A stretch of DNA of 64,000 bases, taken from contig OX336389.2 in NCBI GenBank assembly GCA_946902985.2, forward strand, positions 1,289,714,792 through 1,289,778,791, given 5' to 3'. A program made the translations under genes and the position numbers. Positions 1-11,105 of this stretch are shown in pieces (within the stretch, counting starts at the first letter, position 1; each line of letters opens with the position of its first letter). The notes under the pieces were generated by a model. That model worked only from the letters and a program-made list of their open reading frames with translations. It did not search any database and had not been told where the DNA came from. This DNA comes from Meconema thalassinum (Eukaryota; Arthropoda; Insecta; Orthoptera; Tettigoniidae).

Positions 1-252
1 GATAACGACATCGCTCGACTACAGTGGCCAGCATGTTCGCCAGACATGAACCCTATCGAACATGCCTGGGATATGTTGAAAAGGGCTGTTTATGGACGTC
101 TTGACCCACCAACCACTCTGAGAGATTTACGCCGAATTGTCGTTGAGGAGTGGGACAATTTGGACCAACAGTGTCTTGATGAACTTGTGGATAGTATGCC
201 ACGGCGAATACAGGCATGCATCAATGCAAGAGGACGTGCTACTGGGTATTAG
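1..252 (+). pseudogene. Tc1-like transposase, 3' fragment
   Basis: The reading frame is open from base 1 and ends at TAG 250-252. It encodes the C-terminal end of a Tc1/mariner-superfamily DDE transposase, which cuts and pastes the element at TA sites. The visible hallmark is S-P-D-M-N-P-I-E-H at residues 14-22, where the Glu is the third catalytic acidic residue, followed by W-D-M-L-K-R and the family's terminal S-M-P-R-R segment. The N-terminal DNA-binding domain and the first two catalytic residues lie outside the window or are lost. The first Met at 46 is internal to the family, not a real start. The family is clear; whether the full element is intact cannot be judged. Confidence 0.85.
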
Positions 253-449
253 AGGTAGTGGTGTGTACTGCAATCTGGACCACAAATGCTGAAAGTCTAG
301 CTGTATGATGGTACAACATGCAATGTGTGGGTCTCATGAGCAATAAAACGAGCTGAAATGTTGTTTGTGTTGATCTCTATTCCCTTTGTATTTAACGGTT
401 CCGGAACTCTTGGAACCGAGGTGATGCAAAACTTTTTTTGATGTGTGTA
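253..449 (+). repeat. 3' untranslated end of the Tc1-like element
   Basis: The stretch after the transposase stop holds an AATAAA signal at 342-347 and probably ends near 449, where an unrelated repeat begins. I could not match a terminal inverted repeat because the other end lies outside the window. Confidence 0.4.
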
Positions 450-1270
450 TAACAAGCCAACATGGCGACGGTCCGAAATATTTAGACGGTTCTCAATATC
501 TACGAATATGCTACAGAAATCAATCTGAAATGTTGTAATTTGTTAGAGGCTATTAACATAAGTTCACCTATGGAACTTCCAATAACCTAGTGATCACAAA
601 ACCAACATGGCGGCGACGCGACATTCGAATTATTAAATGGATTTTTCTTGCGAATTTTCATCCGAGTGCTTTGAAACTTGGCACGGTATATCTTCATATA
701 AGCCTTATTGTACTGTATTGAGGTCTAATTGAATGGAATGCTATGAAAACCTAAAAATTGCGGCTGTGCAATTGTTTAAAAATCTCGTTTTAATTTATCG
801 TGTCCTAATCAAGCAATAGAAATGTAGAGTGGTATAATGATCTATCATTAGAATATTCAACTGCTGGCATATAATTCTATAACCTATATATAACACAATC
901 CAACACGGCGTCCATACAATATATTCCACTGGTTCACAATATCTCAGAAGCTATTTAAGCAATCAAACTGAATGTTTGTATGGTGATAGAGGACTATTAA
1001 CTAAGTACACAGTATATGTGACTTCCCAAACCCTGAGAAACTGATAAACAACATGGCGGACAATTTATTTTCAAATGTTTTAAATGATTTTCCTCGCGAT
1101 GTAATCACCCGAGAGCAGTGATGCTAAGAACAGCGAATTTTTATTCAGAACTTAATATAGAGACATCTCATGTTCAATTGCTTTCAAAAATTCAAGGTGG
1201 CATCATTTAGAAATTTTAAAACCTTACTTTTTTATTTCATGTACCCTATTCAAGCCATTGATGGGAGGGT
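450..1270. repeat. Two diverged tandem copies of a 430-bp non-coding unit
   Basis: Unit one (about 450-870) and unit two (about 891-1270) share an ordered set of blocks. Each has an AACA(T/C)GGCG block, then TTCNCAATATCT, a GAGGCTATTAAC-like block, a second AACATGGCGG block, ATTTTTCTTGCGA/ATTTTCCTCGCGA, and a CAATTG(T/C)TT(T/A)(A/C)AAAA block. Identity is low and patchy. No coding capacity is seen. It is probably an old transposon or satellite remnant. Confidence 0.5.
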
Positions 1271-1578
1271 TCGTATGTTAGGTTATTATAATAATAATAA
1301 TATAATGGCACTAAATCCTGTAGCTTATCTTTTGTAAATCAAAGGAGCCGTGCATTTGCCTTTTCTCAAATTAAACTCCCGTGATGCGTCACAGAAAGAT
1401 GCCAGCTCGCAGAGGAGTCTCATTCAGCGATACTGACTGTTATGTAGTCTAGCACATACTTTCTCAATGCAATGGTGTTGGTGGAGTCATATTCATTATA
1501 TAACACATGGAACATCCTTTTAATATCCGGGGGAGTTTCTAATGGAAAAGATCAGCAGGATATATGAAAATAGTACAT

Positions 1579-1696
1579 TATGCAACGAGCCTATAATGGC
1601 AATAATTAAGACACGAGTATGTTTATAAAACGAGCGTATGCGAGTTTTATAATTTGCATACGAGTGTCTTAATTACCATTATAGGCGAGTTGCATA
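1579..1696. repeat. Imperfect hairpin with 40-bp arms
   Basis: The left arm (1579-1621) and right arm (1657-1696) are inverted copies reading ATGCAAC..CCTATAATGG..AATTAAGACAC on the two sides. The inner spacer is itself palindromic (TATAAAAC..GTTTTATA). Further inverted AT-rich blocks continue to about 2065 (CCTATAATG-type and TTCGAACATAA), so the hairpin may be one end of a larger MITE-like element. Confidence 0.6.
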
Positions 1697-2616
1697 CGAC
1701 TGTTTATGTTCGACGATAATTATTATAAATATTTTATGTTCGAACATAAATATTCATAAATATCTGTCGAGATTGCGCCAGTTTTATGTACTGAACAGAG
1801 CGCATGAGACGCAGAGAATGCCTTGTATTTGACCATGGCCTCCTCGATTACCCTACTATGACACTAGGCCACGCAGTGAAATTTAAATTAGAAGGCCGTG
1901 GAACTCAGCGCAGTAGCGATGCTATCCTTATCTAATTGGTCAAACAACTGTTTCATGAGCTCTGATTGATGGGAGAAACTGTTTCATAATGAAAAATAGT
2001 GTTATAATGAGCCTCATTATAGGACAGTTTTCTGACATACAATAGTCAGGGTCGAACATAAAAGACTATTAAGTTCTTCATGGAGCTACTTGTTTGTCAT
2101 GATTTTAGGTAGGGTTGCTGTCAGTGCCACTGCCTAATGAGTGTTGAACTTTCAGCTTTATGTTTTAAAAGCTACATCATCTGTGATATCACTGTATGAT
2201 TGTTATAGTTTTATAACTATACGATGAATTAAATTTCCAATCTTGATACACATGCTTTAAAAAGGCTTTATTCCTGACTTCATTCCCATCGCCCAGCATA
2301 CCATGTAACAATTTTCATAGGACAGTACAATGAATTGTTGTCTGGACAAAAGGAATGAAGTTAACGATTGCACTGTTTCTTGAGGGAGAACGATATCAAT
2401 TCCCTATGCTGTTGAAACGAAGGGTCTTAACTGAATACTGTGCTGATCTAAATGGTGTAAGTCAACACAAGCCCTTTCATCCAAATCGATAACTTGATGC
2501 ACTCTTTGATCAAGAAGGCAGAACTTTGAGACAAGAAGTAACTTTACTGTTTCCATCAAGAATATATTTGTTTTGACTGAAGCCTCTTTGACGACTGCGT
2601 ATGTAACGTCAATCCA

Positions 2617-2809
2617 CCTGGCCGTGTGGCAAAGCGGTAACGTTCTCGTCTGCTGTGCCCAAAATTACGGGATCGAACCCCGGTGCAGTCAACTGACATT
2701 TGAGGGTTATTAAATGCGATACTTGCACATCAAAGTTCCCCTTTAGGGCAAGATTCCAGCTACCCGTCGTCTCTTAATCTGCAGTAGTTTGAAGGGACGT
2801 AAAAACCAC

Positions 2810-2860
<51 letters not shown>
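2617..2860 (+). mobile_element. SINE family S1, tRNA-derived, (TTA)n tail
   Basis: A tRNA-like head carries an A-box-like GGCAAAGCGGTAACG and a B-box-like GGATCGAACCCC, followed by a unique body and a (TTA)n tail at 2811-2860. Such elements are transcribed by RNA polymerase III from the internal promoter and moved by a partner LINE. A 3' fragment of the same family lies at 3479-3537 and a diverged copy at 22880-23050. Confidence 0.8.
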
Positions 2861-3478
2861 GTCAATCCAAGGACCATCAATTATTTTTGACGGTTTTGCT
2901 TGACGTTTCTTCTCAAGACCCACGTGCCACTACGGTCATGTTAGGGATTGCCGTCTAGGTGAAAGGATTGTTAGTACTTTGAATTAAAAGGTGAACTTTT
3001 CTAAGTTCCTGATTGAAACTGAAACGAAATACACACACTACATTCACAGTTCGTTGCCCAGTCCTGTTCCTGTTCTTTGTCTTGACATAATTATATTACT
3101 ATATTTTTGAACTTCGGCATTGGTGTGGACTAAAGACAAATCCATTTCAGGAAGCCTTTCAATATTACTCAACTAAAAGGTATCTTCAAACTTCTTCAAT
3201 ATTAAGAATAAATTGAAATATGTTCACTTCTTTTTAAAGAATCGCCTGTAATAAATATTATCTCTATATCTATATTATCCATTTTCCTCAACTATTGGAA
3301 AATTTCCTCCAGGCATCTGTACGGCGTTCCTTGGTTAATTCTTTCTGCCTCGATGGTACTGTATTAGGATACACAAAACCTGTGGGTTCTTCAGTTTTCC
3401 TCCTTCCGTAACCCTTCGTTCTCCTTTTTCCATATCATAATCCTTCAAGAGGTCTGAATTCTTCCTTCTGCAATAATA
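2861..3478. other. No gene recognised
   Basis: AT-rich spacer between two SINE pieces. Neither strand has a convincing open frame or a repeat I recognise. Confidence 0.5.
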
Positions 3479-3537
3479 CGAGACTCTGATAACCAGAGTA
3501 GTTAAAAGGGACGTAAAACAAATAGCATTACTATTAT
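3479..3537 (+). repeat. SINE family S1, 3' fragment
   Basis: Matches the tail part of S1 (AAAGGGACGTAAAACAAATA, then a TTA-like tail). It directly abuts the hAT element at 3546, so it formed part of the target site. Confidence 0.6.
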
Positions 3538-3545
3538 CTGATAAG

Positions 3546-5717
3546 TAGAGATTGGATTTTAAAGGGAAAAATATTCATTAAAAAAGGACCAAAAAGGGGA
3601 AAAATATTCAATAAAAAAGGACCAAAAAAGGGGAAAATATTCATTAAAAAGGGATTATTTAAGAAAAGGGAACTGGTCAAGAGAATAAAGGAAATAAAAA
3701 GGTATGCATAATCAGTTAATCACTTCTAATTTAACTTTACTGCATTAAAGAATGGTATCAATTACATGTCCAACATTTGAGGATGTTAAGGATATAGGCC
3801 TATTCTCTTTTATGTAGTGTCCTTGTGTTACAGTGTTTATTGCATTAAGAACGAATTGAACCTGATGACATTTGACATTTCAATATGTTTGAAGGTCAAA
3901 TTTTGTCTCTTTGAATTTAAAATATCTTTATACAAAGAAAATGAGCGCTCAACATCAACGGAAACCAGTGGGGAATACTTGGTTTTTACTCTAAACTCTA
4001 AATCAGTGCACTTCACTAGTTTTTCAATGTCTGGATTTTTTGCTAAGCTTGCCTTAAGTTTTTATTTTGCGAATCCCTCAAGCATGTTGTCAGTTCTTTC
4101 AAGCACACTCCACTGCACCTCCTTGGATAAGCACTGTTCTTCCAGTTGCAAGATGGCGGCAGGAAGAAACTTGAACGTATGCACTGCGTACAGCTCTGTC
4201 TCCAAATTCGGATCACTCAGCAGGTCCTTCGCTCGACCCACAGCTGCAGATTCAACATCGTCCAAAGACAGTATAAATTCCTTTATCTTAGTGAAATGTT
4301 CACAAAGGAAAACAGCACATGAAATCCATGTCCCCCATCTAGTTATGATGAGAAACTTAGGTAGTGGTAGGCCTGTAACTTCCTTGTAAAGCTGTATTCT
4401 ACTTGGAGCTTTAATCAATGTCTTCTTAAGTTCGGATATGAAGGCATTTGCAACAATATATTCAACCCTTATTGCTTCACATACCCTATGCAAAGCATGA
4501 GCAATACAAGTTGTATGGTGAAGATTAGAATACATAGGCTTCAACTGTGCAAATGCTGAGACCATGTATGATGCTTGGTCCGTAACAACTTGCCACACTT
4601 TGTTGTACTGTATTCCTGATGGCCAGAGTTTAAAACAACAGTCATTGAAACTCTGCATTATAGATGTAGAGTTTACTTTTTCCAATTCGTACATGGCAGC
4701 CAACATTGGTTTTGATGGGTCTCCTGTCAATGGCATCACAAGAATGTTTAGAACAGCTCTTGAAAGTGAATCGGTTGCTTCATCCAAAATGAAGCAAACT
4801 GGACGGTCTCCAACAAACTCCTTAACTTTTTGTACATTAGCTTCATAAATTGGTTGTAGGTAACTCTTTCTAAGTGTACTTTCATCAGGGACAGTGCTTT
4901 GTGTGTATTTTTCCAAGAAACTCTTCATTGATGGGTTATTTACCTTATTTAAAGGAATTCCACACTGAACAAGGGTAACTGTGAGGTCACTGAAAAAAAA
5001 ACAACGTTTCGTTCCCTGCTTTCTTGTTCGGCATTCTGAAAAGATTCCTGTAAAAATGACTGTTTGGAAACTTTCGCACGAATAGCTTTGTTTTTCTCAT
5101 GTTTGGCATACTTGAGATGCTGAATTATTCTGTCCTTTATATGTTTTCCATCTACTTTAATATCAATATCACATAGAGAACATCGATTAACGGTACCATC
5201 CGTTTCGATTAAATCGTCCTTGAAACTGCATTTTATTACTAAAAGACGACTTCGCCATCACTATTACAAGCTACTGCTGCCACTTAACGGTGCGTGCTAT
5301 TCTCCATGACTCTGTATCTGCTACTGAGGTGAGCAAGCTACTGTAACCAAAGAGAATAGGCTGCGGGTGGGGTGAGGCGGTGCAGTGGGAGAGTTCAACT
5401 CTGGGGTGAGTTCGGTATAGAACACGTGTTAATTCTTTCTTCCCTTACGCTACATCGGTATTTTATGCAGGTATTTTCCCTCAAAGTGAAATAAATTCTT
5501 GAGGTTTTGCCGTATATTCTAAAAAAAAGGGAAAATAAGGGCAGATGTAGGAGAAAACGGAACAAGGGCTAAAAAAAGGGAAAAAAGGAAAAAAAAGGGA
5601 AGTTAAAACACGGCAATCTTGAGTTTTAAATACAGTTTTAACCCATAGTATCGATTATTTCTTGTTTCCAATAAAATTAAAAAAAAAAAAGGTATTCCCT
5701 TTAAAACCCGGTCTCTA
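3546..5717 (-). mobile_element. hAT element 1 (CGGBP1-like), 2172 bp, with TIRs and 8-bp TSD
   Basis: The ends are inverted repeats of 22 bp: TAGAGATTGGATTTTAAAGG at 3546 and its inverted partner ending at 5717, with 3 mismatches. The flanks are CTGATAAG (3538-3545) and CTGATAAC (5718-5725), an 8-bp duplication with one mismatch, as expected for the hAT superfamily. A/G-rich GGGAAAA repeats lie inside each end, including a tandem unit of about 31 bp with AATATTCATTAAAAA at 3560-3660 and related runs at 5520-5600. The element carries one broken transposase gene on the minus strand. Confidence 0.85.
3838..5258 (-). pseudogene. hAT transposase with CGGBP1-like N-terminal zinc finger, broken
   Basis: Read on the minus strand, the N-terminal part (about 5257-5090) shows a C-x2-C zinc-finger half (R-C-S-L-C-D) followed by spaced histidines (H-L-K-Y-A-K-H). 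Then comes a segment ending N-N-P-S-M-K-S-F-L-E-K-Y-T, typical of CGGBP1-like and related hAT proteins. The main block (4062-4928, 288 codons) has the hAT core signals D-E-A-T-D, V-T-D-Q-A-S and C-I-A-H-A-L-H. After an in-frame TAA at 4062-4064 the same frame continues with V-D-V-E-R-S-F-S, the hAT dimerisation segment, to TAA 3838-3840. A one-base slip in the nine-base homopolymer at 4993-5001 separates the zinc finger from the core. The start is uncertain because ATG 5258 is in another frame. The gene is inactive. The hAT assignment is strong, the subfamily assignment moderate. Confidence 0.8.
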
Positions 5718-5725
5718 CTGATAAC

Positions 5726-6391
5726 CGCGATGTTGTCCCTTAACACATCGAGCTCTACCACCATATATGCAGTTATGTAAGGCTTGGTTGCATAACCAAC
5801 CGCAGCCGACAGGCGTAGCACACGGTTGGAACTTTTGCCGCACATTGAGCATGTCAAATACAGGATCATCTTCCAAAACCATGACGAAAAGACTTCAGTT
5901 AAAATTTAGTTTCTGAGAGAGAAACTTGTTGACGCTGGAGCGATCTGGTAACATCGTGGAGAATTCTTAAGTCATTACATGTGTCGTTGCATGCAATAGA
6001 AAGGGCGGTATTTACGTACCCTCAGCTATAATCCCCTCTTCGGATGCGGGCCTAGATGATATTTATTCTATGACAATACTCAAATTTAGGGTTGATGATT
6101 TAAATAACTAAAATGAAATCACTAAATATCAATTACAAAATCGTGTTTTATTAAAATAATATTAATGTAATACTTTGTATTCTTGCATTAGTTTTGTGTG
6201 ACGTAGTCTTGAAGCTGTTGTTCTTATTCCTGACAAACCTGCCACAGCAACTGCATACCCAAGGCGAGGATGGAAGCAGCTGATTATAAATGTAAGGTGT
6301 TCCAATATTTTGTTTAGATTGTTGTCAATTCAGATCTATCTATAATGCGGAAAACCCTTCTCTCTCATAATATAATCACTTCCATATTATC
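5726..6391. other. No gene recognised
   Basis: Mixed-composition spacer. The open frame on the minus strand around 5603-5869 crosses the hAT end and shows no known domain. Confidence 0.4.
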
Positions 6392-6592
6392 TGTGGCGTG
6401 ATGGACCAGTGGTCAAGCAACTGCCTCTCATCAAGATGGATGGGATTCGGTTGCCGGTTAATGCATTAGAGATATTCCAGGGAGATATCTTGTTCGGTGG
6501 TTCCGATTCTATGTGAAAAAGGAGGTTCCATGGTTTACGAGTAAGTTGGGGAGATTAATAGTCACGTATAATACAGACCTCCTTCTTGGATC
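6392..6592 (+). mobile_element. SINE family S2, diverged copy
   Basis: Aligns over its length with the better copies at 12692-12868 and 39541-39730. Shared blocks include GCCTCTCA(T/C)CAAG, ATGCATTAGAGAT, TTCGG.GGTTC.GATTC, GTGAAAAAGGAGGT and the CCTCCTTCTT end. The tRNA-like B box is mutated, so the copy is old. Confidence 0.65.
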
Positions 6593-6924
6593 TCTCGTCA
6601 TTACATCCACTCTCTCCTTGTTGCTGCGTTCTCTTTTCCATTTGCCAATGAGTCTATATTTGCATTAAGTATTTGAATTGTTCAGATGTGAGACCACGCC
6701 ATCAAAATGTATGGGAATGTTCTGCACAAAAGGAATATGGATATTAAACATTTAGTAATCTCTAAGCTCTCTGCCTGAACATTTTGAATGTTCTCCTAAA
6801 ACATTGTATTTATCTCCGATGAGTTATGTAATGAGCAAAAATACCCTCGGTTCAATTTGTTGGCGTCAAAACCACTGAGCGAATGGCATGACAATTCGTA
6901 TTTAAGCAAAAAGCAACCCTAAAT

Positions 6925-7067
6925 AACCGCCTCGTTGCGTAGCAGCCAGCATTTTTGACTGTCACCGCAGAGGCCAGGGTTCGATTCACTGCTCTGCCAA
7001 GAAATGTACTTCTGGTCTGAGGGCTGGAACGAGGTACACCCAACCTCATGAGGCAAAATTGAGAAGA
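6925..7067 (+). mobile_element. SINE family S5 fragment
   Basis: A tRNA-like head with GGGTTCGATTC is followed by CTCTGCCAAGAAAT and a body ending GAGAAGAGGCGG. It matches the copy at 55256-55420 block by block. It is fused directly to a family S4 copy. Confidence 0.65.
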
Positions 7068-7322
7068 GGCGGGTTCGATTCCTACTTAAGCCATCCTGGA
7101 AATTGTTTTCCGTAGTTTCCCACTTCTACTCCAGGCAAATGCCGGGATGGTATCTCACTTAAGCCACGACCGCTTCCTGCCCAAATCCTACCTCAATTAC
7201 AAATTCACACACTAGACATCAGAGTGACAAAGGTTATCAGACACAATCTACACACACCCATGTACACGGGGCTAAATGACCACGAGTTCGTAAAGCCCCT
7301 AAATAATCATTATTTATTTAAT
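7068..7322 (+). mobile_element. SINE family S4 copy
   Basis: B-box GGTTCGATTCC at the start, then the body TCCAGGCAAATGCCGGGATG, GGTTATCAGACA and ACACACCCATGTACACGGGG, ending in an ATTATTTATT tail. Related copies lie at about 11185-11480, 11528-11740, 13430-13690, 27787-28075 and, inverted, 33945-34135. It is the most abundant SINE family in the window. Confidence 0.75.
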
Positions 7323-7439
7323 ACAAAGGGGTGATGGTGTTAGGAGGAAGCCTAAATCCCGGTTGTAAGGCAATTCATATCCATCTCTTGTCATGAAGCC
7401 GTAGGCTTAGACATTATTTCGTGGAATGCGCTCCAGACG

Positions 7440-8380
7440 GCTACGATGCACACTGCTCTCCCGCGATTAGGTGAGATGCACATCCTTCTGGCACGCGTGT
7501 GTCTCAATCATGTTTTTAAAAGTCGCTTGGTATTATCGATTGGGTGTAGAATAGATAGTGGATACATTACACTACAAAATTCCTCTAGATACAAAATGGC
7601 GTTATCCATGTCGTCATGGACGACACTAAAGCTTTGAACGATGCATACAGTACATGCTAAATGCTATGCGTTAATGAGACTTTACATAAATACACAAACC
7701 TACCTTGGGTTTACGACCCAGACCCCCTTGTTTGTGTTACAAGCAGTACTTTTCGTCCAGACAGTCATCTAACCTTGTAGCGACTAATGGTTTCGTTTAG
7801 AGTAGACAGTCGTCGAACCTAGTAGCGACCAATGGCTTTAGAAGAGCACAGTGCAACTTTTCAATTAAATTTGAGCAACTAAAAGTAATTTATGAATATT
7901 CGTAACTCCCCACCACACGTCGCACTTAAACACATGTGACTATATCGGCATGTAACGATGCATGATTGAAACCTCATGCAACTGGCCAATATGGCGGCAA
8001 TTCAAGCCACGCCATCAAACAAACGAACATCAACGTCCTCACGTCATCTGTGACGTCATCGATTACACTAAAAAATTCCCCTAGACACGTACGTATCGCG
8101 GTATATATTTGAACCCATCTATGATTCACTTCACACGAACCGTAGAGTGAGTCCATACACTCGGTATTTAACCTGTCGCTGGCCATGAGTAAGGAAGATC
8201 GATGCTCTTCGTAGCTACTGTATTTTATATTTATTGCTGTTTCACGCTAATTTTACTGCCGTTCCCGTAAAATGATGTGCGAATATTGATTTCTTGCTGT
8301 AGATTGCAATGTTTTAAGTACTTTAACTCTTCTAGCAATATCGGGTTAGTGTAATTTACTCTACTATTAGTCATTTAGAG
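7440..8380. repeat. Interspersed repeat blocks shared with 22.7-23.3 kb
   Basis: The block GTGTGTCTCAATCATG at about 7498 recurs at about 22750, each time followed by AAGTCGC. The block at 8280-8380 (TTTCTTGCTGTAGATTGCAA onward to ACTCTACTATTAGT) matches 23190-23275 (TTCCTTGCTATAGATTCCAA to ACTCCACTATTCGT). The order and spacing suggest two copies of one long, decayed element. No protein domain is visible. Confidence 0.5.
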
Positions 8381-9136
8381 GACAAGGACTTCTCTTTCTT
8401 CTCTCTCTCGAGTTGCACATGACCTAGAAGTCCTCATTACTGTTAACGACGGGTAATGAAATATAGTTTACAATACAATTGTTCTCAGAAAACATTATGA
8501 CCGTGGCGGCCCGTGATAAGGTTGCATGGTTGCACAACGGGCAGATTTTTCTCGGCGGAAAAAGTAGATAAAACATCCCTCTCGGCACCCCGGAAGGCAG
8601 AGGTAAATTTCATCTTATGTGCATAAAAATGATAGTTTTGTCCCTAAGTATCGCAAGAAATCCAATTCTACTGCGTATTACTTTGGAAAAGCGAAGCATG
8701 CCAAGTGGTCGTTGGACGACTCGAGCACCGTTCAGATTCCTACAGTGAATGATATAGCACAGATACCAGACCCAGAAAATCCTATCCCAGCAGTTAATTC
8801 CGTTGGCCGTTGCATGGTGGATGTAACAAGACTCGAAGTGTTGCGAGAGCGAAAACACCCGAGTTGCTCCGTATATTACCGATCGCGATCCTCCACTGCT
8901 GCACAATGTGAATAGACAATGCGATACGTCGTTTTCGTACTCATACTGCTGTTCAATACATGTTTTCTTTGAATGACATTTAGATTTATTTACTTACATG
9001 TATATTTCGTGTTGACCAACTGAAGAGTTACAAGAGACAGGTAGGTATTTAGTCCATTGTGGTGATTTACGGTAAAACTACTGTTAGGTTTAGAATAAAA
9101 TGCACCCTATAATGAAAACAGTTTTACATTTCAGGG

Positions 9137-9137
<1 letters not shown>
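8381..9137. other. No gene recognised
   Basis: Open frames of 98 codons occur on both strands at 8610-8915, antisense to each other. Neither has a recognisable domain. The sequence ends at an AAT microsatellite. Confidence 0.4.

Positions 9138-9203
<66 letters not shown>
9138..9203. repeat. (AAT)n microsatellite
   Basis: About 22 uninterrupted AAT units. It sits exactly at the 5' edge of a truncated LINE and would translate as a poly-isoleucine run, which is not a protein feature. Confidence 0.95.
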
Positions 9204-9205
<2 letters not shown>

Positions 9206-9206
<1 letters not shown>

Positions 9207-9842
9207 GTATACATTACGAAAGTTGGAAAGAGCGTATGGCATAACTAGGAATACCTACAATAAAAGTGTTTGTCTACAGATCTTAAAATACAGCACTACA
9301 GCACCGGAAGGCCTGTATGCGAGTGAATGTCTCGTACTGATTTTCAAATTGGATAAATTAGAAGTAGTAGAAAGAAGAAGAATACGCAAAATACTAGGTC
9401 CTTTAAAATCTGCAGAATTCTGGAAATTAAGAAGTAATGATGAAATATATCGAAATATATAAAACATATCAGAAACAATACGGAAGAGGTGATTGCTAAT
9501 TTTTTTGGCATTTGCACAGGATGAATGGCAGTAGGTTAACCAAGCAGATCTTCACATCCCTGTGGAACAAGAAGTCAACAACAACCTGGTTACAAGAAGT
9601 CAAAACGGATTTGGAAGGAAACAATATTAGAGAAGAAGATTTTTAGGCAAAAGGTGCTAAAAATGGAAGGATTTCAAGGGAGGAAGGTAAAGAAAACCGG
9701 CTCAAAATGGCATGAGGAAAGGAAGAGGAAACATAGTGAGATGATGAAGGAATATTGGAGGAAGAAGAAGGAACAGCAAGGGACAAAGCATTGAAATTGG
9801 CTCGTGGTCTCTAGACGACCGAAACGAAAATAATAATAATAA
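9206..9842 (+). mobile_element. Non-LTR retrotransposon (LINE), 5'-truncated 3' end
   Basis: The first part encodes a segment ending L-E-V-V-E-R-R-R-I-R-K-I-L-G-P, followed by W-K-L-R-S-N-D-E-I-Y. This is the well-known C-terminal region downstream of the reverse-transcriptase domain in insect LINEs. Frameshifts and stops follow from about 9460. A basic C-terminal tail (K-V-L-K-M-E-G-F-Q-G-R-K-V-K-K) can be followed in shifted frames to a stop near 9793. The copy ends with an AATAATAAT tail at about 9828-9843, the normal 3' end of such elements. The reverse transcriptase and endonuclease are missing, so the copy was dead on arrival. The clade is not decidable. Confidence 0.7.
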
Positions 9843-10783
9843 TAAATATCTTACTATCAATTGCGATGTTCACGATTAATCTGATTACAGGGGCAGATGT
9901 CTTCGCTGTTCCGCCACTTAAAACAACCATAACCATAACAATCTAATTATACCACCTCCTCCCTTCTGGAAGGTGGTGCAGCACGCACGAAGAAAGAACT
10001 ATCATCCGCCACTGCATTATAGATTTCATGGTCTCAATTCTGGAACATATTTATGACTTTTATTACTCCTAAAATACGTTGATAAGAATTCCCATTTTTT
10101 ATTTGTTTCAGTAGATTTTCCGGCACTTTAAAGAAGCTCTCCAGAAAGAAGTTTGGTGCCCCGGTGTCTCTAAATCCACAGCACCCATAACACAAATTCA
10201 TTATCATTTGGAGCACATGTGACAAGAATGTAGTTGGACTGAACCGAGATTATTTAGTTTGCTACCTTTGGTTTACCCATTCTTTGTACATTAATGTTTC
10301 ATATCATTATGCAAACCACGGACAGTGGCTGATTCAGCCCGGAATGTTTGTTCAATATAACTGCAAGAAAACGTGATTGGAAATAATGCATCTATTGAAC
10401 AAAATCGTTATGGAAACGCAAGAGGTGCAGTTTTGTTCACCTCTATAACCCCATTCAAAAGGTAGCCTGTATTTTACTGCTGTAATTTATGTAAATGCTT
10501 TTCCGGAAAGTGATTCATGACACCAAAACATGTCGGAAGAATTTTTGTCACAAAACGACAGTTCTGTCAGTGATTGGTTGTCAACAATGCCCCATTGTGA
10601 GATTGCCTAAGGGTCATTGCTCTCTCAAATAGGAGGAACTAAAGTAAGCAATCACGTAGAAATCACAGAGTTGAAAGTTCTAGGCTTGCTCGGGACTTGA
10701 ATCCATGTCTTCCTCATTCTTAACGAACAGCGTTGCCCTTGAACTTCGTTGTGCGATACTGCGGCAGGAAAATATAATTAAAC
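9843..10783. other. No gene recognised
   Basis: Unassigned sequence. The longest open frame on the minus strand (10034-10225) has no known domain. Confidence 0.4.
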
Positions 10784-11080
10784 TAGCGGACCCGTGCGAG
10801 AACTCTCGCATAATGGATTGTGTGCGCCCCATGTGTACAGACTACCCGCCCGGCTCCAGTGCTGTGCGGGCTGTACGCGACACAGTTCGGCAAGGGCTAT
10901 CGTCTTGTTTATTTGTTTAAAAGCACTTTATAAACAAATAAATATATTTCTGTTGACTTATCAAGAAATGAAAGATTTTTTCCCGTACTATTGAGACGAT
11001 TTGGAAGATTTTGGTCCAAACCACACCATCTAACTCCCCCTGGTTTAGGATCTTGAGCGTTGTGAAACATGCACCTTTGC
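10784..11080 (+). repeat. Interspersed repeat R6, direct copy
   Basis: Begins CTAGCGGACCCGTGCGAG and runs through GTGTACAGACTACCCGCC, TTTAAAAGCACTTTATAAAC and CTCCCCCTGGTTTAGG. An inverted copy lies at 15738-16014, with ~85% identity by eye. Its nature (SINE, Helitron-like or other) is not clear; no coding sequence. Confidence 0.7.
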
Positions 11081-11105
11081 GTATTATATAATAAGATATA
11101 AAAAA

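Noticed and set aside
2617..2700. Functional tRNA gene at the SINE head (also 24948, 39541)
   Set aside because: A and B boxes are present, but the cloverleaf is incomplete and each is followed by a SINE body and tail.
4564..4848. Plus-strand frames across the hAT transposase
   Set aside because: They are antisense shadows of the minus-strand transposase pseudogene.
8610..8915. Overlapping 98-codon frames on both strands
   Set aside because: No domain, no supporting context, antisense to each other; most likely chance.
9100..9462. 120-codon frame with a long isoleucine run
   Set aside because: The run is a translated AAT microsatellite fused to a LINE remnant, not a protein.
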